Notes: a model not told the origin generated them from the sequence alone. A stretch of 64,000 nucleotides of DNA from Gordonia sp. PP30 (GCF_023100845.1 NZ_CP095864.1:3224001-3288000), one strand, 5' to 3'. Numbered from the stretch's first letter, positions 19,053 through 27,826 are shown. Numbers and translations: made by a program.

Positions 19053-20258
19053 ATGGTTGCCATGACCCACCGCCGCCACCGCAGCCCTCGACAAACGAGT
19101 GTCACGTCCCCGCGCCGCGTCAGCTTCCTGACCAGCGCATTCACTGCAGCAGCCCTTGTGCTCGCCACGCCCAACACGGCCTACGCCGACCCGACGGTGG
19201 ATGTCTGCGCTCCGGACAGCCCGTACTACAACAGGGCGTGGTGCGACCCCGCACCGACTTCCACCGGCGGCTCCGGTGGCATCAGCGGCATCGACTCGCC
19301 GGACTGGATGAAGGGCCTCCCCGACATCGGCTTCTCGTTCTTCCTGGGGCTCGCCCTCGCGGTGATCGGCGGCATCGTCTGGGCGTACACCGCGGTGAAG
19401 ACGCCTGAGGGTCGAGCCGCCCACGGTCCTGCCGCGGGTGCCGCTCGTGCCGAAGCCGGGAGCGAACGGGCGGTCGCCGCGTTCATGGTCGGCGCCGGCA
19501 TCATCGCCATGGGCTGGGGCGCGTTCGGGATCGGTGGCGCACTGCTCTCCGCGGTGATCGGCGTCCCCATCATGCTCATCGGCATCAAGCGCAGCGAGCA
19601 CGCGGACATGGCGAAGTCGGGGTACACCGCAGCGGATCAGGCCTGGCAGCACCAGGCGGAGATGGCCCGGCTGAACGCCGCGATGCAGCGCCCCGACCCG
19701 CGTGAGTACGACCCGTTGAACCTGGGGGTCGCGCCACCTCCCGCTCCCGCACCGGTCATCCCGGCCGAGCCCCGCATGAGTGACGAGGATGCGATCCGCT
19801 ACCACCGCATGGGTGGCCACGTGCAGCTGATCCCCGGCAGCGCAGCCGCCGCTCTGGTCTCGCGGGACGGCAGCTGGGCCGCCGCGGAGGCCGCGTGGAT
19901 CGAGGCCTGCAAGGCGAGCCGTCTGGGCTCGGTCGAGCAGCGGAACAGCCGCGTACCCGGTGTGAACGGAACCACCGAGGTGTTCGTCCCCGGTGCCGAT
20001 CTTGCGCGGGTCGAGGTCCTCGAGACCGGCGACGCGGCAGTCGTGGTCCGCCCCCGTTCCCTCGCCGTCGGTGTTACTGAACTGGCCGCGGTGACTCCAC
20101 TCCTTCTCCGCACTGCTCGGGTGCGTCACGCGGGTGGATGGGTGCGGGCCCACGCCACGGATGAGTACGTGATCACCCTGAGCAACCGCGACCTCACCAC
20201 CGCGCAGGAGCAGACCAATGCACCCGCGCCCACCGGTAGCGACGACGAGGACTGGTGA
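19053..20258 (+). CDS. Exported/membrane protein of the element, unknown function
   Basis: 401 residues from ATG 19053; a second ATG at 19062 is equally possible and neither has a good ribosome site. After a signal-like segment (FLTSAFTAAALVLATPNTAYA) comes a short Cys-containing ectodomain (VDVCAPDSPYYNRAWC). Then come one or two hydrophobic stretches (FSFFLGLALAVIGGIVWAY; AFMVGAGIIAMGWGAFGIG and beyond) and a long soluble C-terminus. It overlaps or abuts the translocase gene, so it probably belongs to the transfer apparatus, perhaps anchoring TraB at the membrane. No family is recognised. Confidence 0.6.
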   Translation: MVAMTHRRHRSPRQTSVTSPRRVSFLTSAFTAAALVLATPNTAYADPTVDVCAPDSPYYNRAWCDPAPTSTGGSGGISGIDSPDWMKGLPDIGFSFFLGLALAVIGGIVWAYTAVKTPEGRAAHGPAAGAARAEAGSERAVAAFMVGAGIIAMGWGAFGIGGALLSAVIGVPIMLIGIKRSEHADMAKSGYTAADQAWQHQAEMARLNAAMQRPDPREYDPLNLGVAPPPAPAPVIPAEPRMSDEDAIRYHRMGGHVQLIPGSAAAALVSRDGSWAAAEAAWIEACKASRLGSVEQRNSRVPGVNGTTEVFVPGADLARVEVLETGDAAVVVRPRSLAVGVTELAAVTPLLLRTARVRHAGGWVRAHATDEYVITLSNRDLTTAQEQTNAPAPTGSDDEDW

Positions 20259-20260
20259 TC

Positions 20261-22186
20261 ATGAGCACCGATGAGTTCGGCTTCCTCTTCGAGGACATCG
20301 ACGTGCCCGCGCCCGACACCGTCGACGCTTCCGAACAGGACGACGCCGAGATCGAGGCCGAGCGGGAGCGCGCCGCGCAGAAGGACGCTGCCGAGGCACA
20401 GGAGCGCGCGCTGCAGGTCGAGGCCGAGCGGTACATCGACCTGCTGCCCGAGATCCAGTCGGCGCGTCCGCTGCCCGCGCAGACGACGCAGGGCCCGGAG
20501 ACGCCGCGCCTCAGCGGTGCCGACTGGGTCGCCGATCGTCTCCGCCGGGTGATCGAGCCCATCGCTCCCGCCGGCACCCAGCTCGCCGTCGGCGTAGTGG
20601 GCGAGACCGTCGCGGCGACCGTGCAGCCGCCGGCCGGTGTGAAGGGGCGGCCGATCGCGCACGCGATGCTCGCGGCGATCGAGCAACAGGGAAACCTCGG
20701 CGGTTTCTCCGCCGTCCGGGCCGGCGGGAATGTCTTCACCTTGCGGCGCGACGGGGTCGGCGCGACCGTCGATGCATGGGCCTCGCACGGCCGGAAGGCA
20801 GGTACGTTCCACGACGATCCCGAGTCGCGTGCGGCCGTCTGGGACGCAGCCGGGCTCAGCGTTCCGGGCTCGGTCAAGGGCAAGAAGAGGCGACCGAAGT
20901 GCACGGAGTTCTCGGAAGACCCGCGTGGGGGCAACGTCGTGCTGGAGCTCCCCGGAGGGCTCACGATCGAGCACGTGAAGCGGGCTCGGGCAGCGCTGCG
21001 CCAGTCGCTCAACGCACCTGACCTCGAGGTGACGGAGCGCGGCGTACGGCCGGTCCTGCACCTGAATACCAAAAGAGTCGACGCTGACTTCCCACCGGTG
21101 AATCCAATGTCGCCCACGCTGTTCGTCCGACCTCGCACCACCGCTGAGCGACACGTCGCTGCGAAGGATTTCGTGCTCCCGCTCGGCGTGCGCGGCGACG
21201 GCAGCACGATCCTCGTACCGCAGGCAGCAACCCCGCATATGGCGATCTTCGGCGGCACCGGGTCAGGCAAGACAACGCTGGTCACCGCGCTCGTCGACGC
21301 CGCCTGCCTCCAAGGGGCGTCAGTGTTGTTGGCCGACGGCCGCGCAGGCAAGGACCTGCGGCAAATCGCCCTCAGCGGGCGCAACGGGATCATCGGATAC
21401 TGCGCCGGCAGCCAGGCCTCACTGCACCGCGCAGTGCAGTACGCGCACGACGAGTATCGGGTCAGGCAGGTGCTGCAGGAGCAGTTGCAGCGGGAGGGCA
21501 TTGAGTATCAGCCGACCCCGTTGGTGCTCGTCTTCGACGAATGGGGCAGCTGGCTCCACACGCTCAACGGCGGCACCAAGGAGCAGAAGGCCGCCGCCGA
21601 GGTCACCCGCACACGAATGGAACAGCTCGCTGCGGAGGCCCGTGAGCTGAAGGTCTTCGTGGTCCTGGTCGGGCAGCACGCGTACATCTCTGCGCTACCA
21701 GGCGAGCTCCGCGGAAACCTCCGCACGCAGGTCGTGGTCGGCCGCCCGGACGACAAGCATCTCGCCGCGCTGTTCGCCGACCAGCGTGCAGCTGCGACGC
21801 AGGTGCGTGACGGGATCAACCCGCAGATCAAGGGCCGCAGCCTCGTCGCCGACGTGAACGAGGAGGGCGACATGACGATCTCGATGTTCCAGGCGTTCTT
21901 CAATCCGCCCGGCCCCGCAGCGGAGGCGATGGAGCGTGCAGTGGCTGCTGCTCCACGTCCTCGCCGGATCAGCTGGCGGTTCCCCCGCGGCGACGAGCTC
22001 GGCGGCGACGGGAGCTGGCAGGACTGGACTCCCGCAACGGATCCGAGCAGCGACACGCTGCCAGTGCAGATCCTCGACCTGCCCGACGGCACGCCCGACC
22101 CCGCCGCGGCCATCTACGACCCCACCTCCCGGAGCTATCGCCCCGGCCGCAAGCCCCTGTCACTGGTCCATGCGACCACGAACTGA
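20261..22186 (+). CDS. FtsK/SpoIIIE-type DNA translocase (TraB-like transfer protein)
   Basis: 641 residues from the ATG at 20261; a GTG at 20255 would overlap the previous stop as GTGA and is an alternative. The acidic, Glu-rich N-terminus and a middle domain of about 200 residues precede the ATPase core: Walker A FGGTGSGKTT (about residue 331), Walker B LVLVFDEWG (about 422), then VVLVGQHAYISALPGELRGN, typical of FtsK-like motors. In AICEs a single TraB/FtsK ring moves double-stranded DNA between cells without a relaxase. No obvious membrane helix occurs here, so the upstream membrane protein may provide the anchor. Confidence 0.88.
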   Translation: MSTDEFGFLFEDIDVPAPDTVDASEQDDAEIEAERERAAQKDAAEAQERALQVEAERYIDLLPEIQSARPLPAQTTQGPETPRLSGADWVADRLRRVIEPIAPAGTQLAVGVVGETVAATVQPPAGVKGRPIAHAMLAAIEQQGNLGGFSAVRAGGNVFTLRRDGVGATVDAWASHGRKAGTFHDDPESRAAVWDAAGLSVPGSVKGKKRRPKCTEFSEDPRGGNVVLELPGGLTIEHVKRARAALRQSLNAPDLEVTERGVRPVLHLNTKRVDADFPPVNPMSPTLFVRPRTTAERHVAAKDFVLPLGVRGDGSTILVPQAATPHMAIFGGTGSGKTTLVTALVDAACLQGASVLLADGRAGKDLRQIALSGRNGIIGYCAGSQASLHRAVQYAHDEYRVRQVLQEQLQREGIEYQPTPLVLVFDEWGSWLHTLNGGTKEQKAAAEVTRTRMEQLAAEARELKVFVVLVGQHAYISALPGELRGNLRTQVVVGRPDDKHLAALFADQRAAATQVRDGINPQIKGRSLVADVNEEGDMTISMFQAFFNPPGPAAEAMERAVAAAPRPRRISWRFPRGDELGGDGSWQDWTPATDPSSDTLPVQILDLPDGTPDPAAAIYDPTSRSYRPGRKPLSLVHATTN

Positions 22187-22206
22187 CCCCGAACGGAGAC
22201 CACACC

Positions 22207-22854
22207 ATGACCTCGTACCCGACCCTCCCTGCGCACCTGAAGAAGAGCCCCACCCCGAGCAAGGTCCAGGCCTCGACCGAGCTCAGCCGTGCCGCCGCCC
22301 GCGAGGCGGTGAAGCGGATCGGCCGTGCCGCCGCCCGCGAGGCGGTGAAGCGGATCGGCCGTGCCGCCGCCGCACTCAAGGCGCTGTCCGAGACCGAGTA
22401 CCCGAGTCCTGCACAGATGATCGCGGCGGTCGCCAGCTGGACCGCCGCCGAGCGCGAGATCCATGCCGCAGTCGTCGACGTGACGGCGGCCGCTGTGCTC
22501 GGCGGAGCGGCGGTCACCACCACCGCCCGCGGCTCGCACGGAGTGCGCCCGCAGACGCTGAGCAACTGGCTCTCCGGCACCGCGGCGCGGTACCGCGGCG
22601 TCGACTTGGAGAAGTCTGATGGCGAATGGAAGCCGGTGCACCTCGCTGACCTGCACGAACTCGACCAGGAGGCACAGAATCCCACGGATTCCGCCGTCCG
22701 GTACACGGGGAACGTCGGTCAGGGCACGTCGGCAGATGCGGCCGGTGCACAGGGACAGTCGATCGGTGCTCACGGAGTGTCGCCCGGTGACAGCGTCGAC
22801 CCCGAGGTCCTGGCCACCGCCGTGGCCGAGGCAATCGGTGGTGAGCCCCGATGA
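22207..22854 (+). CDS. Hypothetical 215-aa protein with a tandem 12-residue repeat
   Basis: Begins MTSYPTLPAHLKKSPTPSKV. The unit RAAAREAVKRIG is repeated exactly twice and then starts a third time (residues about 28-55), a basic amphipathic helix extended by duplication. The middle is Ala-rich and helical; the tail is acidic and Gly/Ser-rich. No membrane segment or catalytic motif is seen. It might bind DNA or the translocase through the basic helix. It starts 20 nt after the TraB-like gene with GGAG upstream and its stop overlaps the next gene as ATGA. Confidence 0.6.
   Translation: MTSYPTLPAHLKKSPTPSKVQASTELSRAAAREAVKRIGRAAAREAVKRIGRAAAALKALSETEYPSPAQMIAAVASWTAAEREIHAAVVDVTAAAVLGGAAVTTTARGSHGVRPQTLSNWLSGTAARYRGVDLEKSDGEWKPVHLADLHELDQEAQNPTDSAVRYTGNVGQGTSADAAGAQGQSIGAHGVSPGDSVDPEVLATAVAEAIGGEPR
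22288..22371 (+). repeat. 36-bp perfect tandem repeat (2.3 copies)
   Basis: Units 22288-22323 and 22324-22359 are identical and 22360-22371 begins a third. The repeat is a multiple of three and lies inside the 215-aa gene, so copy-number change would lengthen the basic helix without frameshift. Confidence 0.9.
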
Positions 22855-23191
22855 CCAGGTTCCTGACCACAGACCCGACCGCCGCGGCCGCCGCCACCGA
22901 CGCGCTGCGCGGCGCGGCGCGGCCAAGGCACTATCCGCTGTCGTCACTGTGACCGCCCAGGGACTGAACCCGCACCCTGACGATCCCTTCGACGCGGAAC
23001 GCGCACTCGCAGCCGCAGAGCGGTGGGTCCGGGGCGAGGCACGTCGCCGTCGCCGTCTGGGCCGGCTGCTCCTCCTGCTCGCGGAGACCGGCGTCTCCGA
23101 GCGCGCCCTGGCCGATCGCATCGGGCTCGGTCGCCACGCGGTGGGTCAGCTGATCGCGGACGCACGTGTCGAGCGAGAGGCCGCGGCGTGA
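22851..23191 (+). pseudogene. Helix-turn-helix protein gene with apparent frameshift
   Basis: The ATG at 22851 overlaps the previous stop (ATGA) and reads MTRFLTTDPTAAAAATDALR before running out of frame. The conserved-looking part lies in the next frame: AKALSAVVTVTAQGLNPHPD and further on LLLAETGVSERALADRIGLG with RHAVGQLIADARVEREAAA, a clear helix-turn-helix, ending at 23191 in a GTGA overlap with the next frame. One missing base in the GC run near 22912-22922 would join them into about 113 residues. Otherwise a GTG at 22949 would give an 80-residue protein. Confidence 0.5.
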
Positions 23192-23496
23192 CTAACCCTG
23201 CGCTACAAGCGCCGATCAACGCGACCGGTCCGGACGCCTCCTCGGAGGGGGTGGGTACCTGTTTCCACACCCGCGACCTGCACGTATACCCCGGCTTCGA
23301 GGGTCCGGACGAGTCGAAACCCAACCCGAGTTCCGCTACAACCCGCGCTACAAGGACCGCCACAACACCCGCTACATCGCCCGTGGCCGTCGATCAGCCG
23401 GAGTGGTCGGCAGGAGCCGCCACTGTGGCCGTCGATCAGCCGAAGTGGCCGGTGCCACCGTTTCCGCAGGTGAGAGCGCATATCGAGGAGAAGAGC

Positions 23497-24573
23497 ATGA
23501 CGTTCGCCGACAAGGCGCTGGACCCCCTGCGTGAGGTCCGCGCCATCCTCTGGACCTTGCTGGTCTCCGCGACGGTGGCCAGCGTCGCCGCCAACATCGC
23601 GCACGCCCTGGTCACCCATGGACTCACCCCCGCGGCGGTCGGCCCGGTGCTGTTCGCGATGCTGGCACCCGTCGCTCTGCTCGGCCTCTTCCACCTCATG
23701 GCCGCATGGACCCGAGCAGCTGCGGACCGGAGCACGGTGTTCTGGTTCTTCCTTGGGGCGATCGTGCTGCTGGCCGGCGCGGCGTTCCGCCTCAGCTTCG
23801 CGGCGATCAGGGACCTCGCGATCGGCTACGGGTACGGATGGGCGGACGCCGCACTGTTCCCGCTGATCCTCGACGGGTTGATCGCGGTCTGCACCGTGGG
23901 GCTTGTGGCCGCGACGCAGCCGCGACGCAAGGCGAAGGCCATCCGTGCCTCGCTCCCGCAGCGGGTGCTCGCATGGTGGCGCGGCCCCTCCACAACCGCG
24001 GAGCAGCCGGTGCACCGACTCACGCAGAGCGCTCAGGCGCAGGCGGTGCACCAGTCCACGAAGGCTGCACCGGAGCCCGTGGAGCAGCTGGTGCCCCAGG
24101 CAGCAGAGACTGCCCGGGAGCCCGTGGTCCAGGCTGATGCACCGACCGTGACCAGCGATGACGAGGTGGTGCACCGGCCTGGTGCACCAGTGCTCCAGGA
24201 GTCTGAGACCCAGCCGGTGCACACCACGGAGCGGCCCCGTCTCGCCGCGGTGCACGCCGATGCACCGGCACAGAGCGAAGCGGTGCAGACCCCGGTGGTG
24301 CAGCAGGTGCGCCAGCGCACCACTCAGGAGGCGGAGCAGGCGCCGGTGGTGCAGGCGGTGCACCGTGCTCAGGCCAAGAAGGTGGTGCAGGCCGGTGCAT
24401 CCGAGCTGCCCGCGTCGCGCATCGCCGAGGTCTACGCGCGTCTCGACGCCGGGTGGTCGCAGAACGAGATCGCTTCGGCGAGGGTCGCCGCGAAGCGCAC
24501 CATTGCCAAGCTCGTCGCCGCGCGTGAAGCGCTGGACACCACCGCCGAGGAGCCCGAGCCCGCCTTCGCCTAA
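23497..24573 (+). CDS. DUF2637-type membrane protein with C-terminal HTH
   Basis: 358 residues from ATG 23497, chosen for the GAGGAG 6 nt upstream. A GTG at 23188 overlapping the previous stop would add 103 low-complexity residues. The N-terminal 170 residues carry four hydrophobic helices in the DUF2637 arrangement (REVRAILWTLLVSATVASVA; FWFFLGAIVLLAGAAFRLSF; ALFPLILDGLIAVCTVGLVA). A long linker follows that is rich in Val, Gln, Pro and His (repeated VHR/VHQ/VVQ), then a C-terminal helix-turn-helix ASRIAEVYARLDAGWSQNEI. DUF2637 proteins recur in actinomycete ICEs and plasmids; a role in transfer or spread is likely but undefined. Confidence 0.8.
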   Translation: MTFADKALDPLREVRAILWTLLVSATVASVAANIAHALVTHGLTPAAVGPVLFAMLAPVALLGLFHLMAAWTRAAADRSTVFWFFLGAIVLLAGAAFRLSFAAIRDLAIGYGYGWADAALFPLILDGLIAVCTVGLVAATQPRRKAKAIRASLPQRVLAWWRGPSTTAEQPVHRLTQSAQAQAVHQSTKAAPEPVEQLVPQAAETAREPVVQADAPTVTSDDEVVHRPGAPVLQESETQPVHTTERPRLAAVHADAPAQSEAVQTPVVQQVRQRTTQEAEQAPVVQAVHRAQAKKVVQAGASELPASRIAEVYARLDAGWSQNEIASARVAAKRTIAKLVAAREALDTTAEEPEPAFA

Positions 24574-24644
24574 CCCCAGACCCTCCGCTCACCACCCCAC
24601 CGACATCGGGTGCAGCACCCTTCCCTCCTTCGAAAGGAACCGTG

Positions 24645-25204
24645 ATGAACACGAAGAAGTTCCTCGTCCCCATCGCCCTCGCTGCGGCCGCCCTCACCCT
24701 GACCACCGCGTGCGGCACCAACACCGCCGAGCCCACCGCGGCGCCGAGCAGCTCGGCCTCGCCGTACGACGAGCTAGAGGTGAAGAAGGCCGAGATGAAG
24801 AGCGGGATCTGGATATGCACGGTGTCCTCGCTCTCCCCGCGAACGTGGACCGCGTCGCAGCCGAGGACGCGGCACGCCAGGCGCTGCCGTTCGCCTTCGC
24901 CTGGCAGGAGGGCTGCATGTGGCTGCGCACGTGGGACGCCGCGCTGTGGCCCCTCCACGGCGACAGCGGAGGCACGCTCCTCCGCGGCCGCGAGGACGAG
25001 ACGCGGTTCCGTACCTACCCCGGCGCTCTGTCGGCGCGGACCTGCGACCCGGTGGGCAGCATCCCCACCGTCGACGACCCGTCAGTGACGTCGCCTTACC
25101 GCTGGCGCGACGGTGACCGCACCCTCGTGCGCGTGAAGGGCGTGACGTTCGAACTGCCCAACCCGATCCCCGAGCGCGGCGTGGCACTGCGCCCCGTCAG
25201 CTGA
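24645..25204 (+). pseudogene. Lipoprotein gene 1 of the exported-protein array, frameshifted
   Basis: The N-terminus MNTKKFLVPIALAAAALTLT and a lipobox-like LTTAC look functional. From about 24795-24825 the similarity to the next gene continues in another frame: LALPANVDRVAAEDAARQ, FAFAWQEGCMWLRTWDAALW, then YRWRDGDRTLVRVKGVTFEL to a stop at 25204. One missing base, perhaps in the GGG near 24803, explains this. Restored, it would be about 186 residues, a sister of the gene at 25225. An AAAGGA site precedes the start. Decay and sequencing error are both possible. Confidence 0.65.
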
Positions 25205-25224
25205 CCACGAACAAGGAGAAGAAC

Positions 25225-25830
25225 ATGAAGAAGCTCATCCCGGCCGTCGCGCTCGCCGCGGCGACCGTCCTCACCGCCGCCTGCACCCCGGTTAACGAGG
25301 TCACCTCGGCACCGAGCAGCAGTGCGACGCCCACCGGTGGCGCCATCCGCGCGTACGCGAAGGCGAAGGGTGAGGAGGGAAAGCGTCAGCTGCGGTTGAA
25401 CGCCGATGCCGGCATCCCGGGACCGGTCGAACGCGGTCTGGCACTCGCCGCCGCCGAAGACGGTCGCCCCTTCGCCTTCTCGTGGGGTGCGGGCTGCAGC
25501 TGGGTGCGCCTGCCTGACGGATCGCTGTGGCGCATGTACGCGACCCGCGGCGGCGCGCTGATCCACGACACCGACGCCGAGAGCAGCTTCCGCGAGGTTC
25601 CGGGCCGCAGCGATCTGTGGGCGTGCCACCCCGCGCAGGACATCCCCACGAACGACGACGCATCGGTCACGGTGCCGTACCGCTGGACCGACGGCGGCCG
25701 CACCTTGGTGCGGGTGAACGGCACCCGGTACGTGGTGCCGAGTGACATCAGCAAGAGCGGCGAGGTGCTCGACATCGACGACGTGCGCCCCGGCGGCGAC
25801 ACCAACGGCCCCACGACCCCGACCAACTGA
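25225..25830 (+). CDS. Exported lipoprotein 2 of the array, unknown function
   Basis: 201 residues with a lipoprotein-type signal (MKKLIPAVALAAATVLTAAC; Cys 20). The mature part contains FAFSWGAGCSWVRLPDGSLW, a second Cys (LWACHPAQ) and PYRWTDGGRTLVRVNGTRYV, matching the frameshifted neighbour over most of its length. The pattern (Cys, V-x-x-x-D-G-x-x-W, about 35 residues, Cys) recurs across the array and suggests small disulfide-closed modules outside the membrane. It starts 20 nt after gene 1 with AAGGAG upstream. No family is recognised; a surface role such as entry exclusion is only a guess. Confidence 0.7.
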   Translation: MKKLIPAVALAAATVLTAACTPVNEVTSAPSSSATPTGGAIRAYAKAKGEEGKRQLRLNADAGIPGPVERGLALAAAEDGRPFAFSWGAGCSWVRLPDGSLWRMYATRGGALIHDTDAESSFREVPGRSDLWACHPAQDIPTNDDASVTVPYRWTDGGRTLVRVNGTRYVVPSDISKSGEVLDIDDVRPGGDTNGPTTPTN

Positions 25831-25844
25831 GACAGGAGAACGCC

Positions 25845-26462
25845 ATGAACAAAAACATCAACATCGCCACCATCGCCCTCGCCGCGGTCACCGTCACGCT
25901 CGCCGGCTGCACCTCTACCGAGCCCGTCTCGGCGCCGAGCAGCAGCACTGCTCCGACCGTCACGGTGCCGGAGCTCCGGCTCGCGACCGGCATGGACCGT
26001 GTCGCCGCGGAGGCCGCAATCCGCGCCGGTCGCCCGTACCTGGTCGGCCTGCCCGACGGCGCGAGCGTGGCGTGTCACGCGGCGCTGCTTGTGCCCGGAG
26101 ACCCGAGCCCCTGGATCCTCAACCGCGACGCGGTGCCGGCGAGTGGCGCCGCGTTCGAGACCGACTACGCGCAGTACGGCTGCTCGGGCCGCTCCGTGCC
26201 CGATCCCAACGCGTCGGCTCCCACCGCGCCGCTGGACACTACGGCGACCGAGGCTGCGCGGAGTGAGGGGAGGCCGTTCATCTACGCGATGCCGAACGGC
26301 CTGAACCCGGTCTGCAACGTCGGGGTCCGTCTCGCCGACGGTACCGAGTGGTTCCTCAACCGCTCCACCGGACCGAGTGCGAAGGGCGACGCGCTGTCGC
26401 TGGTTCAGCGCGGATATGGCTGCACCAACGGCGAGACCGTGCCGGGCGTGCCGGCGAACTGA
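25845..26462 (+). CDS. Exported lipoprotein 3 of the array, internally duplicated
   Basis: 205 residues with a good lipobox (LAGC, Cys about 23). The mature protein is a tandem duplication. Half 1 runs MDRVAAEAAIRAGRPYLVGL, PDGASVACHAALL, PWILNRD, YAQYGCSG. Half 2 runs TATEAARSEGRPFIYAMPNG, PVCNVGVRLADGTEWFLNRS, RGYGCTNG. Each half has two cysteines about 37-40 residues apart. MDRVAAE also links it to gene 1 (VDRVAAEDAA). The 14-nt spacer (GAGACAGGAGA) is nearly repeated before the next gene, evidence that the array grew by duplication. Confidence 0.72.
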   Translation: MNKNINIATIALAAVTVTLAGCTSTEPVSAPSSSTAPTVTVPELRLATGMDRVAAEAAIRAGRPYLVGLPDGASVACHAALLVPGDPSPWILNRDAVPASGAAFETDYAQYGCSGRSVPDPNASAPTAPLDTTATEAARSEGRPFIYAMPNGLNPVCNVGVRLADGTEWFLNRSTGPSAKGDALSLVQRGYGCTNGETVPGVPAN

Positions 26463-26476
26463 GACAGGAGACAAGC

Positions 26477-26902
26477 ATGAGGAAGTTCCGAAGCATCATC
26501 ACGAGCCGTACGACCCTCGTCGCAGCGCTCGCTCTCGCGCTGGGAGTGCTGCTGGCGCTCGCGTTCACGCCGCGTCACGAAGAGGGAGTCGCACCGCCGG
26601 CCGCGGTCGCGCACAGGGTCGTCGGGAACGCGTGCCAGCTGTCGGTGGTCGGGTTCGACGGCCGGACCTGGACGGCCGCGCCGGGAGACCAGAACCTGCA
26701 TCGCCTCGACGGTGTCGGCGCCGGGTGCACGCCCGCCGTCGTCACCGATCGGGTCTCGGTTGGCGTCCGCTGCGTCAGGGTGCTCCGCGTCGACGGACGG
26801 ACCTACGCGCTGCCGGAGAACGACGGCACCGGTGCGCTCGAGCCCGCCCCGGCCGAGGCAACCAAGGCCGTCACCGGCTGCCGCGTCGACCCGTCCCGCT
26901 GA
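26477..26902 (+). CDS. Membrane-anchored protein 4 of the array
   Basis: 141 residues. An N-terminal membrane anchor or signal (TTLVAALALALGVLLALAF) lacks a lipobox Cys, unlike its neighbours. The outside part again shows two modules: CQLSVVGFDGRTWTAAPGD up to GAGC, and CVRVLRVDGRTYALPEND up to TGC. Four cysteines in all could form two disulfides. The spacing and ribosome site match the gene before it, so genes 1-4 are probably one operon. No known family. Confidence 0.65.
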   Translation: MRKFRSIITSRTTLVAALALALGVLLALAFTPRHEEGVAPPAAVAHRVVGNACQLSVVGFDGRTWTAAPGDQNLHRLDGVGAGCTPAVVTDRVSVGVRCVRVLRVDGRTYALPENDGTGALEPAPAEATKAVTGCRVDPSR

Positions 26903-26982
26903 CCCGACGAGCGGCCGTGCCCCGTGTCGGCGACGACACGGATCGCGGGGGTCCGCCGGACCAGAGAGAAGGAGAAGAGGAC

Positions 26983-27135
26983 ATGACCGAAGACGAGTAC
27001 ATCGGCCGCGACCCGGCCCCGCAAGAGGTCGCGGATCGCGAGCGACGCCAGAGCCCTGAGCACGCTGCGTGGGTGGCGGCGCACCGCGAGGAAATCGACG
27101 CCGCGAAGGCGAAGATCCGCATCGAGGATCTGTAG
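26983..27135 (+). CDS. 50-aa acidic hypothetical protein
   Basis: ATG at 26983 with GGAGAAGAGG upstream. The product MTEDEYIGRDPAPQEVADRE continues as a charged helix (WVAAHREEIDAAKAKIRIED). It is soluble, has no cysteines, and no family is recognised. The strong ribosome site and codon use support expression. It lies between the exported-protein array and the next hypothetical gene. Confidence 0.5.
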   Translation: MTEDEYIGRDPAPQEVADRERRQSPEHAAWVAAHREEIDAAKAKIRIEDL

Positions 27136-27219
27136 CTGACCCGACGGTGAGGGTGCGGCATCCGCCACCGAGTGGGTGTCGCGCCCCGACCGCCGGGACA
27201 CAGGAACCAGGAGAAGAAC

Positions 27220-27822
27220 ATGACCGAGAACGCCTACCGGTACGCCGCCTACACCATCGCCCAGTACAGCGACGCGCCCGCCGCCGTCACCGCGTACGCC
27301 GGGGCGGTGGCCGCTGCGATGCACCGCGCGCAGGCGGAAGGCGCCACGGTCGCGTGCCAGCTGATCTCCGAGCTGAGCTCGGACCCGGTGACGCACGCCG
27401 CAGCGACGGAGGTCGGCCCCTTCACAATGCTCACGCTCTCAGACTGGCTCACGGAGGTGTGGGACGACGTGACCGAACTCGCCGCCGTGACGGAGGTGCC
27501 CGAGCTGACCGAAGCCGAGCTCGTGTACCACCGCGCCACCGCCGAGCTGTTCGCGGAGACCGAAGCCTCGACCGCCACACTCGCGTTCGCCGGCGCACTC
27601 GCCGTAGCGCATGTGCGTTGGTACGTCGCAGGCGCCGATCCAGAGGCGACGGCGTTCGTCAACTCCGTGCTCGACGCTGATCCTGTGGCCTCCGCCGGGC
27701 GCGCGGAGCTGGACGAGGCGACCCGAGCGAGCATCGCGATGGCCGTCGGGAACAAGTGGCACGTGCTGATCGAGCGCGTCGCGGTCATGGAGACGGTGGC
27801 CGCGATCGAGGCCGCCGCCTGA
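27220..27822 (+). CDS. Hypothetical 200-aa acidic helical protein
   Basis: ATG at 27220 behind AGGAGAAG. The sequence MTENAYRYAAYTIAQYSDAP and onward is Ala/Glu/Thr-rich, all-helical by appearance, with no signal peptide, membrane helix or catalytic motif. Internal similarity between EGATVACQLISEL and later helical segments is too weak to call a repeat. It is the last plus-strand gene before the convergent integrase, 4 bp away. Possibly cargo or a regulator; I cannot say. Confidence 0.55.
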   Translation: MTENAYRYAAYTIAQYSDAPAAVTAYAGAVAAAMHRAQAEGATVACQLISELSSDPVTHAAATEVGPFTMLTLSDWLTEVWDDVTELAAVTEVPELTEAELVYHRATAELFAETEASTATLAFAGALAVAHVRWYVAGADPEATAFVNSVLDADPVASAGRAELDEATRASIAMAVGNKWHVLIERVAVMETVAAIEAAA

Positions 27823-27826
27823 CCAT

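Noticed and set aside
23188..23496. 103-residue N-terminal extension of the DUF2637 gene
   Set aside because: Low complexity and unsupported by the domain; ATG 23497 has a far better ribosome site, although the GTGA overlap at 23188 leaves some doubt.
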